A model generated the notes under the pieces. The model ran no database searches. It saw only the letters and a program-made list of their open reading frames with translations, and was not told where the DNA came from. Below are positions 28,536 through 38,400 of a stretch of 64,000 nt of DNA, piece by piece. The DNA is from CAZELM01 sp964512995 (GTDB lineage Bacteria; CSSED10-310): assembly GCA_964512995.1 (NCBI GenBank), contig CAZELM010000006.1:1-64000 (forward strand), read 5' to 3'. A program made the translations under genes and the position numbers. Each line of letters opens with the position of its first letter. The stretch's first letter is position 1.

Positions 28536-28789
28536 TCTCAAACCTTTCTCTCCAATATCACGTTGTTCCCTTTTGCCCGGTCAGATATAACAGTAAACGT
28601 ATCATGATCATATCATCTATCGAAAATTCCTGGAACAGCTCTCCTCGAATCACAGAGACTCTGCATCATGAAGCCGGATGATCATCAAATTCCGATGTTT
28701 GACTTTGATACCGGTCATTACTATCGTCGATGACACCGACATGGCCCGAAAACGATCCGCCATTTATTAACGGAAAAAGGGACTGATGA

Positions 28790-29260
28790 ATGAGTAATTA
28801 TATGCTGGAGCTGCGAAAATTGATTGGAACCCGCCGGGTTATCCTGCCCTGTGTGCGTGCGATCATTCTGGATTCGACCGGAGCGATTCTTCTGCAACGA
28901 CGTACGGATTATCCCATCTGGTGTCTGCCGGCTGGCGGCGTGGAATTAGGAGAAACAGCTCTCGAAGCGGTTATCCGGGAAGTGGCTGAAGAGACAGCCC
29001 TGTCGGTGCTTCGAGCGGAGCCGATGGCATTTTATTCCGGCAGCGGTCAACGGTTTGAATACCCGAATGGAGACCAGATTGAATGTTTTGCGATGGCGTT
29101 CATCATCCGGGACTGGACAGGCCAACCTGAAGCGGATGGGATTGAGGGATCGGAACTTCGGTTTTTCCATCCCGATCAGCTTCCGGAAGACATGGTGACA
29201 TACCATCGCCAGACCATTGATGATTTTAAAAAGTATGATGGCACTTTCAAGGCACGATAA
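28790..29260 (+). CDS. Nudix hydrolase
   Basis: This 156-residue protein carries a complete Nudix box, GVELGETALEAVIREVAEET, at about 49-68. It is preceded by the family strand AIILDSTGAILLQRR and by WCLPAGG. Nudix enzymes hydrolyse nucleoside diphosphates linked to another group. The phenylalanine/tyrosine-rich C-terminal half resembles the MutT/ADP-ribose branch, but I cannot name the substrate. ATG 28790 follows AAGGG. It is divergent from the alpha-2-macroglobulin operon, and the 254 bases between should hold both promoters. Confidence 0.88.
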   Translation: MSNYMLELRKLIGTRRVILPCVRAIILDSTGAILLQRRTDYPIWCLPAGGVELGETALEAVIREVAEETALSVLRAEPMAFYSGSGQRFEYPNGDQIECFAMAFIIRDWTGQPEADGIEGSELRFFHPDQLPEDMVTYHRQTIDDFKKYDGTFKAR

Positions 29261-29332
29261 TCTTCCATTCATCATCGTTATTCCCCGGGAACAGCATCGT
29301 CCGAGGTCCCCAGAACGAGAAGGAGAATGCCA

Positions 29333-29860
29333 ATGATTGGATATGTCCAATGGGTCACAAACAATCCATTTTTGTCCGCATCCATCCAGTTTGCCATTTT
29401 GGGGACATTGGGAGAGATCATTTCTTCCAGTATCAAACATAAACGATGGAACCTGCCCGGCAATCAGCTACAGATTGCCGGTAAAGCACTGGCATGGGCG
29501 CTCCTGGGCATCATCATCAAATACGGTTTTACGGGAATGAAAGGGTTTACTCGTGCCCTGCTCGATCACGGCATGTTGCCTGTCTGGATGAATGATGGGA
29601 TCGGCTGGGCGTTGGCTGTGTCTGTTCTGACTAACCTCTTTTTCGGACCCCAGATGATGTTTTTCCATCGCCTGGAAGATAACCTCATTCTATGGGAGAA
29701 GAACTATCGGGGGTTGGTCAATGCCTGGTGGACACTGATCTGGTTCTGGATTCCAGCTCATACCATTACCTTTTCACTCCCCAAGGAGTATCAGATTGGA
29801 TTGGCTGCTGTCTGGTCAATCGTACTGGGTATTATCATGGGATTCTCCCAAAACAGATAG
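29333..29860 (+). CDS. Mpv17/PMP22-like membrane protein
   Basis: This 175-residue protein has four hydrophobic helices and resembles the bacterial branch of the Mpv17/PMP22 family (SIQFAILGTLGEIISSSI, then ALAWALLGIIIKYGFTGM, and WWTLIWFWIPAHTITF near the C-terminus). In eukaryotes such proteins form small channels in organelle membranes; the bacterial role is unknown. ATG 29333 is preferred to 29327 because GGAG lies seven bases before it. It is 72 bases downstream of the Nudix gene and may be in the same transcript. Confidence 0.6.
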   Translation: MIGYVQWVTNNPFLSASIQFAILGTLGEIISSSIKHKRWNLPGNQLQIAGKALAWALLGIIIKYGFTGMKGFTRALLDHGMLPVWMNDGIGWALAVSVLTNLFFGPQMMFFHRLEDNLILWEKNYRGLVNAWWTLIWFWIPAHTITFSLPKEYQIGLAAVWSIVLGIIMGFSQNR

Positions 29861-30142
29861 AGGCAATCGGAAGCGCTTTCATCTGCTTCGAAACCCTATA
29901 ACGCCTCGGGAGAAAAGTGTATGTGTCCTTATTCCCCGATCCCTTCTCCGGGAGAGTCTGTTGTTGAATCGGTTTTCAAGACTTTTTTATCTGCAATGGA
30001 TACTGCAACTGGCAGACCATTTTCATCATGCAGTGATTCGATTGATCAAGACGTGACCAAGGGGCAGGGGGAATGAATGCTGTTCAAGACCACTCCCCGC
30101 CACTCGCGGCGATGATGTCGTTCTGTAATTTTGTTCCCGGTC

Positions 30143-32080
30143 TTAACTCGCCGCTTTTTTATAGATGGTCAGGTTGATACCAGATTTCACACTGGCATAC
30201 TCCAGCCCATTGGTGAACAGAATTTCGTCAATCTTCACTTTGTACTTCTGGGAGATCTGATTCAGTGTTTCACCAGGGCCGACCTTGTGTTCGATCATCT
30301 CCACCGCAAAAGATGGCCTGACCGAGAGTTGTTGGCCAGGATAAATATGTCCCTTGGATAACTTGTTGCGCTGTATGATATCTGACACCGATACGCCAAA
30401 GAGGGAACCGATTCCGGTTAAACAATTCCCTTTCTGGACGGTATAGGTAATTGACTTCGATGGTTCAACCGGTACATCATCCTGAATTTTGTTTGAAGCG
30501 ACCGGATTGCACGGTGTTTTTACGACGATCTTCTGACCTGGCTTTATATTGTAAGGTCGTGGAATATTGTTCCACTGAGCCAGTGTTTTGAATGCTACAT
30601 TGAACTTACGGCCGATGGTGTAGAGCGTTTCACCTTTTCCGACGATATGTATCTGCTGTTCTGTGTTGTTCTTGGATGCAACATCAGGCTGATCCCCTCC
30701 ATCATTCTCGACAGGAGGAGCTGGTTCAGGATCCGATGACGGCATCGTTGCCAGGGCGGTCTGAACCGTAACACCCCTGTTTTTCGGTACCCACAAATGT
30801 GTATTGTTGACGGGAGTCCAATATCCACCACTGGGGAGATCGGGATTAAGTCGACGAAGTTCATCCAATGTAATGCCGGCAGCTTGTGCAATACCGGTCA
30901 GGCGAACCGGATTGGAGCAGATAACCAAATCCATTTCCTCTGACAACTCATCACGTGTTTTAAAGTCGAATCCAAACCGCTTGGGATTTTCGCAAAGAAT
31001 TGCGGCTGCGATGATTCGGGGTACATATTCCTGGGTTTCCTGTCGCAAACAATCCCGAATCTGCCAGAAAGATCGATTTTCAAAGGGATCGTCCAACGAG
31101 CGGAGGCAGCGCTGAACTTTGCCTTCTCCAGCATTATAGGAAGCCATTGCCAGAAGAAACGACTTCGACCCGAAAATGGCGATGAGGTCAAGGAGGTATT
31201 CCCGGGCGGCGATGGTCGATTTGATGGGGTCCAATCGATCATCAATTCTCCGTCCAACTTCCAGTCCATAGTCTTTGGCCGTGCCTCGGATGAATTGCCA
31301 GATCCCGCGAGCTTCTGCCCGGCTGGTCGCTCGATATAAAAATCCACTTTCTATAAATGCCAGATAAGCCAACTCTGGCGGAAGCCGCTTTTCAGACATG
31401 ATCGTTTCGACGGTATCCCAATATTTCATCATCCGATAGTAGCTTCGCTCAAACCAATCTCTTCGGTAATTTTGAAAATACGAAATAAATTTTTCGACTT
31501 CCTCAACAAAAATTTCAAGATCTTCCGGTTTTGTGGGTTCTTCACCCAGAATTTCCATCAATCGGTGGATCTGAACTTCAATGAATGCCTCATCACTTGC
31601 AGCGAATTGACCAGCGGGCAGGCCTTCCACCTGCAAATATTCTTCTCGGGTTGCTGCTTCAAGGATTGTCTTGTATGCCTTTTCCAGATTGACCTGTCTG
31701 CATTCGTCCGGCAAATACGGCTGAAAAAAGTTAATATTCTGCATATCTTCCGGAAGATCCGCCAACTGAAGATCCAGAATAGCGGCTTCCAGATTCGCCT
31801 TTGCAGATTCCATTTCTCCATTGACATATTGCATGGCACCCGTACATGCCAATGATCGTGCTTCATCCATCAAAGCTCGCGTCGTTAACACATCCCCATT
31901 TTCCAATTGAATATTCGATTTATATAAACGATTTTCGATAGTTCCGCTGGAGTCAGCCTTTCGGGTGTCGATACTCGATGATTTTTGGTCCAAACTGCGC
32001 GGGCTGTGAGCACAACCAGAGACGAAGATTAAGAAAAATACCACAATGCACAATGAAATACCCTTAATCACCACCTTCAT
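30143..32080 (-). CDS. mltD: MltD-like membrane-bound lytic transglycosylase with LysM repeats
   Basis: This 645-residue lipoprotein (lipobox FVSGC near residue 23) cleaves the glycan strands of peptidoglycan. The SLT domain lies at about 210-370. The catalytic Glu is in YLAFIESGF, followed by RGIWQFIRGTAKDYGL and LAMASYNAGEGKVQR. The C-terminus has three clear LysM peptidoglycan-binding repeats (GKGETLYTIGRKFNV, QKGNCLTGIGSLFGV, GPGETLNQISQKYKV) after one weaker LysM-like segment. An extra helical domain of about 150 residues precedes the SLT domain. ATG 32080 follows AAAGGAT. The gene stands alone. Confidence 0.93.
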   Translation of the reverse strand: MKVVIKGISLCIVVFFLIFVSGCAHSPRSLDQKSSSIDTRKADSSGTIENRLYKSNIQLENGDVLTTRALMDEARSLACTGAMQYVNGEMESAKANLEAAILDLQLADLPEDMQNINFFQPYLPDECRQVNLEKAYKTILEAATREEYLQVEGLPAGQFAASDEAFIEVQIHRLMEILGEEPTKPEDLEIFVEEVEKFISYFQNYRRDWFERSYYRMMKYWDTVETIMSEKRLPPELAYLAFIESGFLYRATSRAEARGIWQFIRGTAKDYGLEVGRRIDDRLDPIKSTIAAREYLLDLIAIFGSKSFLLAMASYNAGEGKVQRCLRSLDDPFENRSFWQIRDCLRQETQEYVPRIIAAAILCENPKRFGFDFKTRDELSEEMDLVICSNPVRLTGIAQAAGITLDELRRLNPDLPSGGYWTPVNNTHLWVPKNRGVTVQTALATMPSSDPEPAPPVENDGGDQPDVASKNNTEQQIHIVGKGETLYTIGRKFNVAFKTLAQWNNIPRPYNIKPGQKIVVKTPCNPVASNKIQDDVPVEPSKSITYTVQKGNCLTGIGSLFGVSVSDIIQRNKLSKGHIYPGQQLSVRPSFAVEMIEHKVGPGETLNQISQKYKVKIDEILFTNGLEYASVKSGINLTIYKKAAS

Positions 32081-32524
32081 TGGTTGATCCTTTCTTTGAA
32101 ATAATAATGTCTTCCTTCAAAACGACCAGCAGAAGTTTAACAAGAATTGAATGAAATTCAAACAGCTTTTTTCAACAATCCGATACATGATTATTCCGCA
32201 GCAAAACAAACTGCAGCAGAGCAACGATTAGTAGTGTTGTATTGACGAATGATACATTCTATTGTTGTCGAAGTTATCTTATATCTTTGAAATCACCCTT
32301 TAACCGCACGATCAACTCACATCGTCACATCAACTCGGAAATGTCTTCTGAATGTTCATCTGGGTTCACGATCACCACTATCATCGCACGATCCATTCAC
32401 TTCATTTGATTTCGCTCATCTTCTTTCATTTTTATGGAATACAACTCATAATATTTCAGATGAATCGGGATGATGCGAGTGACCCATATAATACCCGGCG
32501 GCATTCGTAAGAAGGGAGAAAACG
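32081..32524. other. Intergenic region between mltD and the leuS-like gene
   Basis: The region is AT-rich, with a pyrimidine-rich stretch near 32290-32440 that repeats ATCAACTCACATCGTCAC-like words. It should contain divergent promoters. I looked for a T-box, as expected upstream of some aminoacyl-tRNA synthetase genes, and found no specifier hairpin or antiterminator sequence. Confidence 0.4.
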
Positions 32525-34939
32525 ATGAGCACATATTATGAACATTGGCCCATCGAGCAAAAATGGATCAAGAAATGGGAGCGCAATCAGTCGCATTCCA
32601 TAAACCTGGTGAATGCCACTCGTCCGTATTACAATTTGTTGGCGATTCCCTATCCATATCCTGGCGGCCTCCATTTGGGAAATCTGTATGCATTCACCGG
32701 TTCTGATATTCATGGTCGATTCATGCGCGCGAAGGGGTATGATGTATTTCAACCGATCGGTTTCAATGCGTTTGGTATCCAATCGGAAAACACAGCGATC
32801 AAGGAGAATACGCATCCGGAACAACTCATCAAAGACACCATTCAGAATTGTTGGCATAAACAGTTGCGGCGAATTGGCGCGATGTTTGACTGGAGTCATA
32901 TCATCAATACAACCGATCCGGACTATTACAGATGGACCCAGTGGATTTTCATCCGGCTGTTCAAATCAGGGTTGGTGTACCAGAGGGAAGCATCGATAAA
33001 CTGGTGTTCCGATTGCCGAAAACCGATTGCAGATTGGAATATTCATGATCAACGATGCAAGCGCTGTCACTCTCAGATCACAAGAAAGGCAATTCACCAG
33101 TGGTATTTCAAGCTCAGTGCATTCGCTGATCAGCTCATGGAATCGATCGATACTCTGGAATGGCCCGATCGAATCAAAGATATCCAAAAAAAATGGATCG
33201 GGCGACATTCAAGTGTGAGGGTTCACTTTCCGGTACATGGCACCCAACTCCACCTGGAAGTCATCACAGACCGACCTGAACTGTTATGGGGAACGGCTGC
33301 TGTGATTATTTCCGCGGACCATCCTCAACTTGCGGAGATTGTGACCCCCTCCCAACGATCAGCCGTGACCAACTACATCCTCACAGCATCACTCCCAGAT
33401 CCTGAAGTTGAACAGAAACCAGCCAGTTCTGGACACGGCATAAACACGGGTGGATTCTGCATCAATCCGGTCAACGACGAAAAAATTCCAGTTTGGGTAT
33501 CAACTTGCGCATCCATATCAGGTGGAACGGGAGCTGTCCTATGTGTCCCCGCTCATAATCATCAGGATTATGCATTCGCACAAATCAACCAATTATCCAT
33601 CCGGCAGGTCATCGAACCCTTGGATATCACGACCACGAATCCCGCTGTATATACCGGCCATGGTATTCTCCTGAACAGTGGCGAATTTACCGGAACATTC
33701 AGCCATCAAGCCCGTAAAAATATTATTGAATGGCTCGAAATCAACGGTAAAGGCAGGCAGTCCGTTCAATATCAGCTTCAAGACTGGTGTGTCAGTCGGC
33801 AACGATATTGGGGGACACCGATTCCCCTCATACATTGCCCGACATGTGGTATATTACCGGTTCCTGAAGACCAGCTTCCGGTGCTTATCCCTCACGATCA
33901 CCCATTCAAACCGGCTATCTCGGGGAAATTGCCGTTGGAGCGATCTGATATATCTGTGCATACCTCCTGCCCCTCCTGTCATGGTCCTGCGCAACGCGAA
34001 ACCGATGTGTGTGATCATTTCCTGGATACCGCATGGTATTTTATCCGATTTCCCAATACTCACATTCACACCACTGCCTTTGATCCAGCCACAACTGCCA
34101 AATGGCTGCCCGTCGATATGTATATCGGAAACCATGAACAGATTTTTCGGCATATCCTTTATGCACGTTTTTTGACAAAAGCTCTAAAAATTATGGACTT
34201 CATTGAATTTGACGAGCCGTTCAGACGACTTCAAACCCACGGTCTCATCCGAAAAGATGGTCTTGTCATGAGCCTGGATCTCAACAACACCATCTCCCCC
34301 GATGAGTACATCGTTCAATATGGAGCAGATACACTCCGGCTATACCTGATGCTCTTGAGTCCATATCCCAAAGGCGGCAATATCCGGGATATCTCCATTA
34401 AAGGAGCTCACCGGTTTATCAAACGGCTATGGAACTACATGACCGGAACCCGGTTTTCGTTAAACCCAAATCCTTCCATCGATCTCAAGCGGTTTGTTCA
34501 TCGGAAAATCAAGAACGTTACGGATGATATTCAGTGTTTTCATTATAATACAGCCATTTGCAGTCTGATGGAACTATTGAATGCCCTGATTGCACACGAA
34601 ACCGATTATCTTGATTTTGCGTTTATCATGCTTCAACTGACTGCGCCGTTCGCACCTTTCATCACACATGAACTTTGGGAGCGGTTAGGTGGAGAGGGAT
34701 TGGTCGGCGATCTGGCATGGCCAAATTACGACGAATCGCTCATTCAGGAAAAGATCCTTCCGATCCTACTGCAGGTGAACGGAAAAACGCGCAGCCGCGT
34801 CATGGCTCAACGCGGACTTGATCAAGACCAGGTCATAGCCCGGGCAAAGGCAGATCAGCGTCTCGTGAGATGGATCGAGCACAAACGATTGACACGGGTG
34901 GTATTTATCCCGGACCGCCTGATCAATTTCGTCATCTGA
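32525..34939 (+). CDS. Divergent leucyl-tRNA synthetase homologue without HIGH and KMSKS
   Basis: This 804-residue protein is full length for a bacterial LeuRS and keeps its domain order: Rossmann fold, a zinc ribbon (CSDCRKP...CKRCHSQ), the CP1 editing domain, CVSRQRYWGTPIPLIHC, a second Cys cluster, and the anticodon-binding and C-terminal domains. Key residues are changed. The HIGH motif is HLGN at 50-53, and KMSKS is VMSLD at about 581-585, so both lysines are gone. In the editing domain TTRPDT is TDRPEL, and the conserved Asp of AVPAHD is Asn (CVPAHNHQD). ISPDEYIVQYGADTLRLYLM confirms the family. ATG 32525 follows GGGAGA. It is either an unusually adapted housekeeping LeuRS or a paralogue with another job; a canonical leuS elsewhere would decide. 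Confidence 0.85.
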   Translation: MSTYYEHWPIEQKWIKKWERNQSHSINLVNATRPYYNLLAIPYPYPGGLHLGNLYAFTGSDIHGRFMRAKGYDVFQPIGFNAFGIQSENTAIKENTHPEQLIKDTIQNCWHKQLRRIGAMFDWSHIINTTDPDYYRWTQWIFIRLFKSGLVYQREASINWCSDCRKPIADWNIHDQRCKRCHSQITRKAIHQWYFKLSAFADQLMESIDTLEWPDRIKDIQKKWIGRHSSVRVHFPVHGTQLHLEVITDRPELLWGTAAVIISADHPQLAEIVTPSQRSAVTNYILTASLPDPEVEQKPASSGHGINTGGFCINPVNDEKIPVWVSTCASISGGTGAVLCVPAHNHQDYAFAQINQLSIRQVIEPLDITTTNPAVYTGHGILLNSGEFTGTFSHQARKNIIEWLEINGKGRQSVQYQLQDWCVSRQRYWGTPIPLIHCPTCGILPVPEDQLPVLIPHDHPFKPAISGKLPLERSDISVHTSCPSCHGPAQRETDVCDHFLDTAWYFIRFPNTHIHTTAFDPATTAKWLPVDMYIGNHEQIFRHILYARFLTKALKIMDFIEFDEPFRRLQTHGLIRKDGLVMSLDLNNTISPDEYIVQYGADTLRLYLMLLSPYPKGGNIRDISIKGAHRFIKRLWNYMTGTRFSLNPNPSIDLKRFVHRKIKNVTDDIQCFHYNTAICSLMELLNALIAHETDYLDFAFIMLQLTAPFAPFITHELWERLGGEGLVGDLAWPNYDESLIQEKILPILLQVNGKTRSRVMAQRGLDQDQVIARAKADQRLVRWIEHKRLTRVVFIPDRLINFVI

Positions 34940-34960
34940 TGGTATTGCAACCTGTTCGCA

Positions 34961-35120
34961 CACACGCCAAGTGATAACATCGGATTGTCACTCTCACTTC
35001 GCCGGCCTTGGTTGGATTGACAGCCCACAGGCAGATACAACCGGCATACTATCTGTTATCTCACACGCCACACGATGGCATTGGCATGTCACCCTCACCC
35101 CGCCGGCCTTATTTAGGGAT
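34961..35120. repeat. Imperfect direct repeat, about 58 bp, 101-bp period
   Basis: The segment from CACACGCCAAGTGATAACAT at 34961 recurs, diverged, from CACACGCCACACGATGGCAT at 35062. Both copies share the core CGCCGGCCTT after a GTCAC-CTCAC stretch. The two lie between the leuS-like gene and the surface-protein terminator and look like a duplicated intergenic element. Confidence 0.6.
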
Positions 35121-35147
35121 TACGCCAGACGAGGATTGACCGGCGAT

Positions 35148-35166
35148 CCTCTCCCGGTGGGAGAGG
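35148..35166. repeat. 8-bp perfect hairpin, triloop
   Basis: CCTCTCCC and GGGAGAGG flank the loop GGT. No T-run follows on either strand, so it resembles a dispersed intergenic palindrome (REP/BIME-like) rather than a terminator. It directly follows the second copy of the direct repeat. Confidence 0.55.
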
Positions 35167-35421
35167 GTATGAAGGAGCTTGCATTTACCCTTCCTCATTC
35201 AGAAGCTGTTGATTTAATCGGATTTTCGGGTTTTTCTGTCTGAGATGGGTCTTGCAACTGATTGTATTTAAAGCACATCAAAAATCCAGAAACAGTGAAA
35301 AATGTCGATTTGGGGACTAAATCAACAGACTCTTCATGGGGAATGGTTGGGGATGAGGTCAAAAAGGACGGAATCATGTCTCCCGCATCCGTCGGTCATG
35401 TTGATGGATTGATCGATAATG

Positions 35422-35451
35422 AAAAAGCCCTTCCGTTTCCAGAAGGGCTTT
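35422..35451 (-). terminator. Rho-independent terminator of the PPC-repeat surface protein
   Basis: On the minus strand AAAGCCCTTC pairs perfectly with GAAGGGCTTT around an 8-base loop, followed by TT. It lies 22 bases after the stop codon. Confidence 0.85.
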
Positions 35452-35472
35452 CATCATCAGATATTCAGGAAA

Positions 35473-38400
35473 CTATTTTCGGCGAAGCGTACTGATGCTC
35501 AGAAGAGTGGTGATCGCCAGAACCAGGATGCCGATTCCAGCAGGTCCGGTAGCCGGTATGGGAGCCGGTGTCGGGGTTTCTGCCGGTGTCGGAGTTGCCA
35601 CTGGCGCTGCATCGATACACAGACTCCAACTGTTCAGAGTACCGGTGTCATTCTCCAGGTCATCACACACCATCAATGTCCAATCGCCCTGAGCGTCCAG
35701 ACCGGTGAAGGCTGAAAGCGGTTCCATAGGCTGGAATTGGCCATAGAACGGTGGTACGCCTGCGGTGATGGAAACTGCCGCATCATCCCGGAAAACCGTA
35801 TCCATGTAGTCATCGCCGGAATGTCCCAGATCAGCAGCCAGGAGAACCTGTGTCATGCCATCGGGATGTACCAGATAGAATTCCAGATCGGTGTCCCAGG
35901 TATGGCTGATATTGACCTGAACAGCCACATTGTAAATCTCGCCGCCTTCCACGGTGATCACATCGGAAATACCGGTTTCCGTCCCGCAACTGTTGTCGGG
36001 GATCGCCAATGCCGGAGCGCTGCTGTAGGTGGTTCCAACTTCACACAGGGCGGGGGGAAGTGGCGTGGGTGTTGCTGTCGGAACGGGTGTCGGGACAGTC
36101 CCGCAGACATCGATGTTGAGCACGTAGTCACCACTGGATCCGCCATATCCCTCGATAAAGAGATAATAGGTCGTTCCGCCATTGAAATACATGCAGTCAA
36201 ATCCAGACGCCAGGCCATCATAATCATCATTGGCATAACATACCGTTCCCTGCGGGCAGCCATCCGTGAGCACCAGGTAGGTATCATAGGCAGAGCCGGA
36301 CAGATCGATCTGGAGTCCCATCGTTTCGGGTGGTGTGAAGGCGTAAACGACTTCCGGGGATGTCCTTCCGGCTACGCAGGTATAATCGGTGTAGAAATTG
36401 CTGAATCCAACGGTCGAACCAGAATCCGTGTACGTATCGGAGCCACCGGGTACCCAGGTCGAAATATCAATGACAAAGGGCTCATCGCATGCATCACCGG
36501 GGCCAACCGGAACCATCGGCGTAGGTGTGGGTGTAATTGTTGGCGTGGGAGTCGGAGTGGGCATCTGACACACGTCGATGTTGAGCACGTAGTCACCACT
36601 GGAACCAGCATATCCTTCGATGAAGATATAGTAGGTCGTTCCACCCGTAAATTCCATGCAGTCAAACCCTGAAGCAACTCCAATATAGTCATCATTGTAA
36701 TAACAGGCTGATACGCTGGCAGGGCAGCCATCCGTGATCACGAGCTTGGTGTCATAAGCGGAACCACCGAGATCGATCTGAAGTCCCATCGTTTCCGGTG
36801 GAGTGAACATGTACACAACATCCGGTGAAGACAGACCCGTACCACATCCATAATCGGCTTCGGTGTAGGCATTCTGGAACGTGGCAGTCGAACCGGAATT
36901 CGTATAGGTGTCGGTTCCACCCGCTGTCCAGCCGGTCATATCGATCGCGAATGGTTCTGCACAGGTATCGCCCGGACCAACTGGAACAATGGGAGTCGGT
37001 GTATTGGTGGGAATCGGTGTCGGTATTGATTCACAGGATACTTCCGCAGTGTATTCCGACGGGCATGGATATCCACTGAACACGGAAGGTCCGGCCCATA
37101 AGGTGTAGATTCCCGGACCGAGCGCGACGGTCACGCTGTTCACGGCACAGGCTTCGGCAGTCTGGCTGGTGATGACGCTATATTCACTGCAGTAATCTTC
37201 GGACAACATCTGAATGACAAAAATCAGAGACGGGAATTCAGCCGTAACGGTCCATGTAACATTGGAATATTCCGTGACTTCAAACAGGAACCAGTCGGTG
37301 TCCCGATAGCTGCCGCCAGCAAACAGATAATTGCCACTGGTTGCACAGATGATCTCTCCGCACTTGATCTCCTGGAACACAGCCGGAACGGAATTGCAGC
37401 CGCCATTATAGCTATCAATGTATTCATTGCCACAATCCGGCTCACCTTCCGGGATTCCGTCTTCCGGACAGAAAACGCAGGGTGTCGGTGTGGGCGGGAC
37501 CGGTGTCGGAGACGGAGTTGGTTGTGGTGCACAGGATGGCATTGTATTTTCATAGAGATTGTATGGTGCAATGAAATAATCACCGTTTGTGAGAATGTCA
37601 ATGCTCCAGACCGTGCCGGCAACTGGATTGAGCGCGATACCCCATGGGAAAGAGGAACCTGATGTCACGTGGCAGTAATCACCCATCGCAATGCCGCCGG
37701 TTCCCGTGTTTGCGGGATCCAGATCCACGAATGTTTCGATGAAACCGGTACCTTGATTGAGTGCAACGAGGCAATTGGTGCCATCGTTATAATCCAGACC
37801 TGCACCAAAATAAGCACCGGACATACTCATCCAGGGGATCGCCATCGACTGTAACAGGGTTGGCGTGCCGGATGTCACGTCATATTCATACAACATGTCC
37901 GGCTCTGAATTGGTGATGATCCACAGATGGTGATTGACATTGTCCATCGCCATGCCGGCAATTGACAGGCCAACGGCAAATTCTGTGACCGTGCTGGTGG
38001 CACAATTGATATGAACGATCGCTGCATCGTCCCAGTTTCCCGTCCAGTATGTTCCATCCGTGCTGTCATACGCGAGGGCGCGATTCAACCCAGATCCGGT
38101 AAATCCGGTAAATCCTTCATACTGACATACCAGAACGGACGAACAATCGGATGTACCCAGCGAATAGATCGCCTGAATACCTGCTCCGTTATTCACGGAA
38201 TACTCAAGGGTGCCGGTTGCGGAGTTGTAGCATCCATCCCAGACGTAAGGACCATTGACCGGGTTGAATCCGGAGCAGCTTCCGACAGCGCCGCAGAACA
38301 CGGGAGTCGGCGTGGCAGTCGGTGGAACGATATTGTCGATGTTCAGGATATAAGAGCCACATCCGGTTGATCCATATGCATCAACAAATACATAATAAGT

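Noticed and set aside
32081..32524. T-box riboswitch upstream of the leuS-like gene
   Set aside because: No antiterminator sequence or specifier hairpin is visible.
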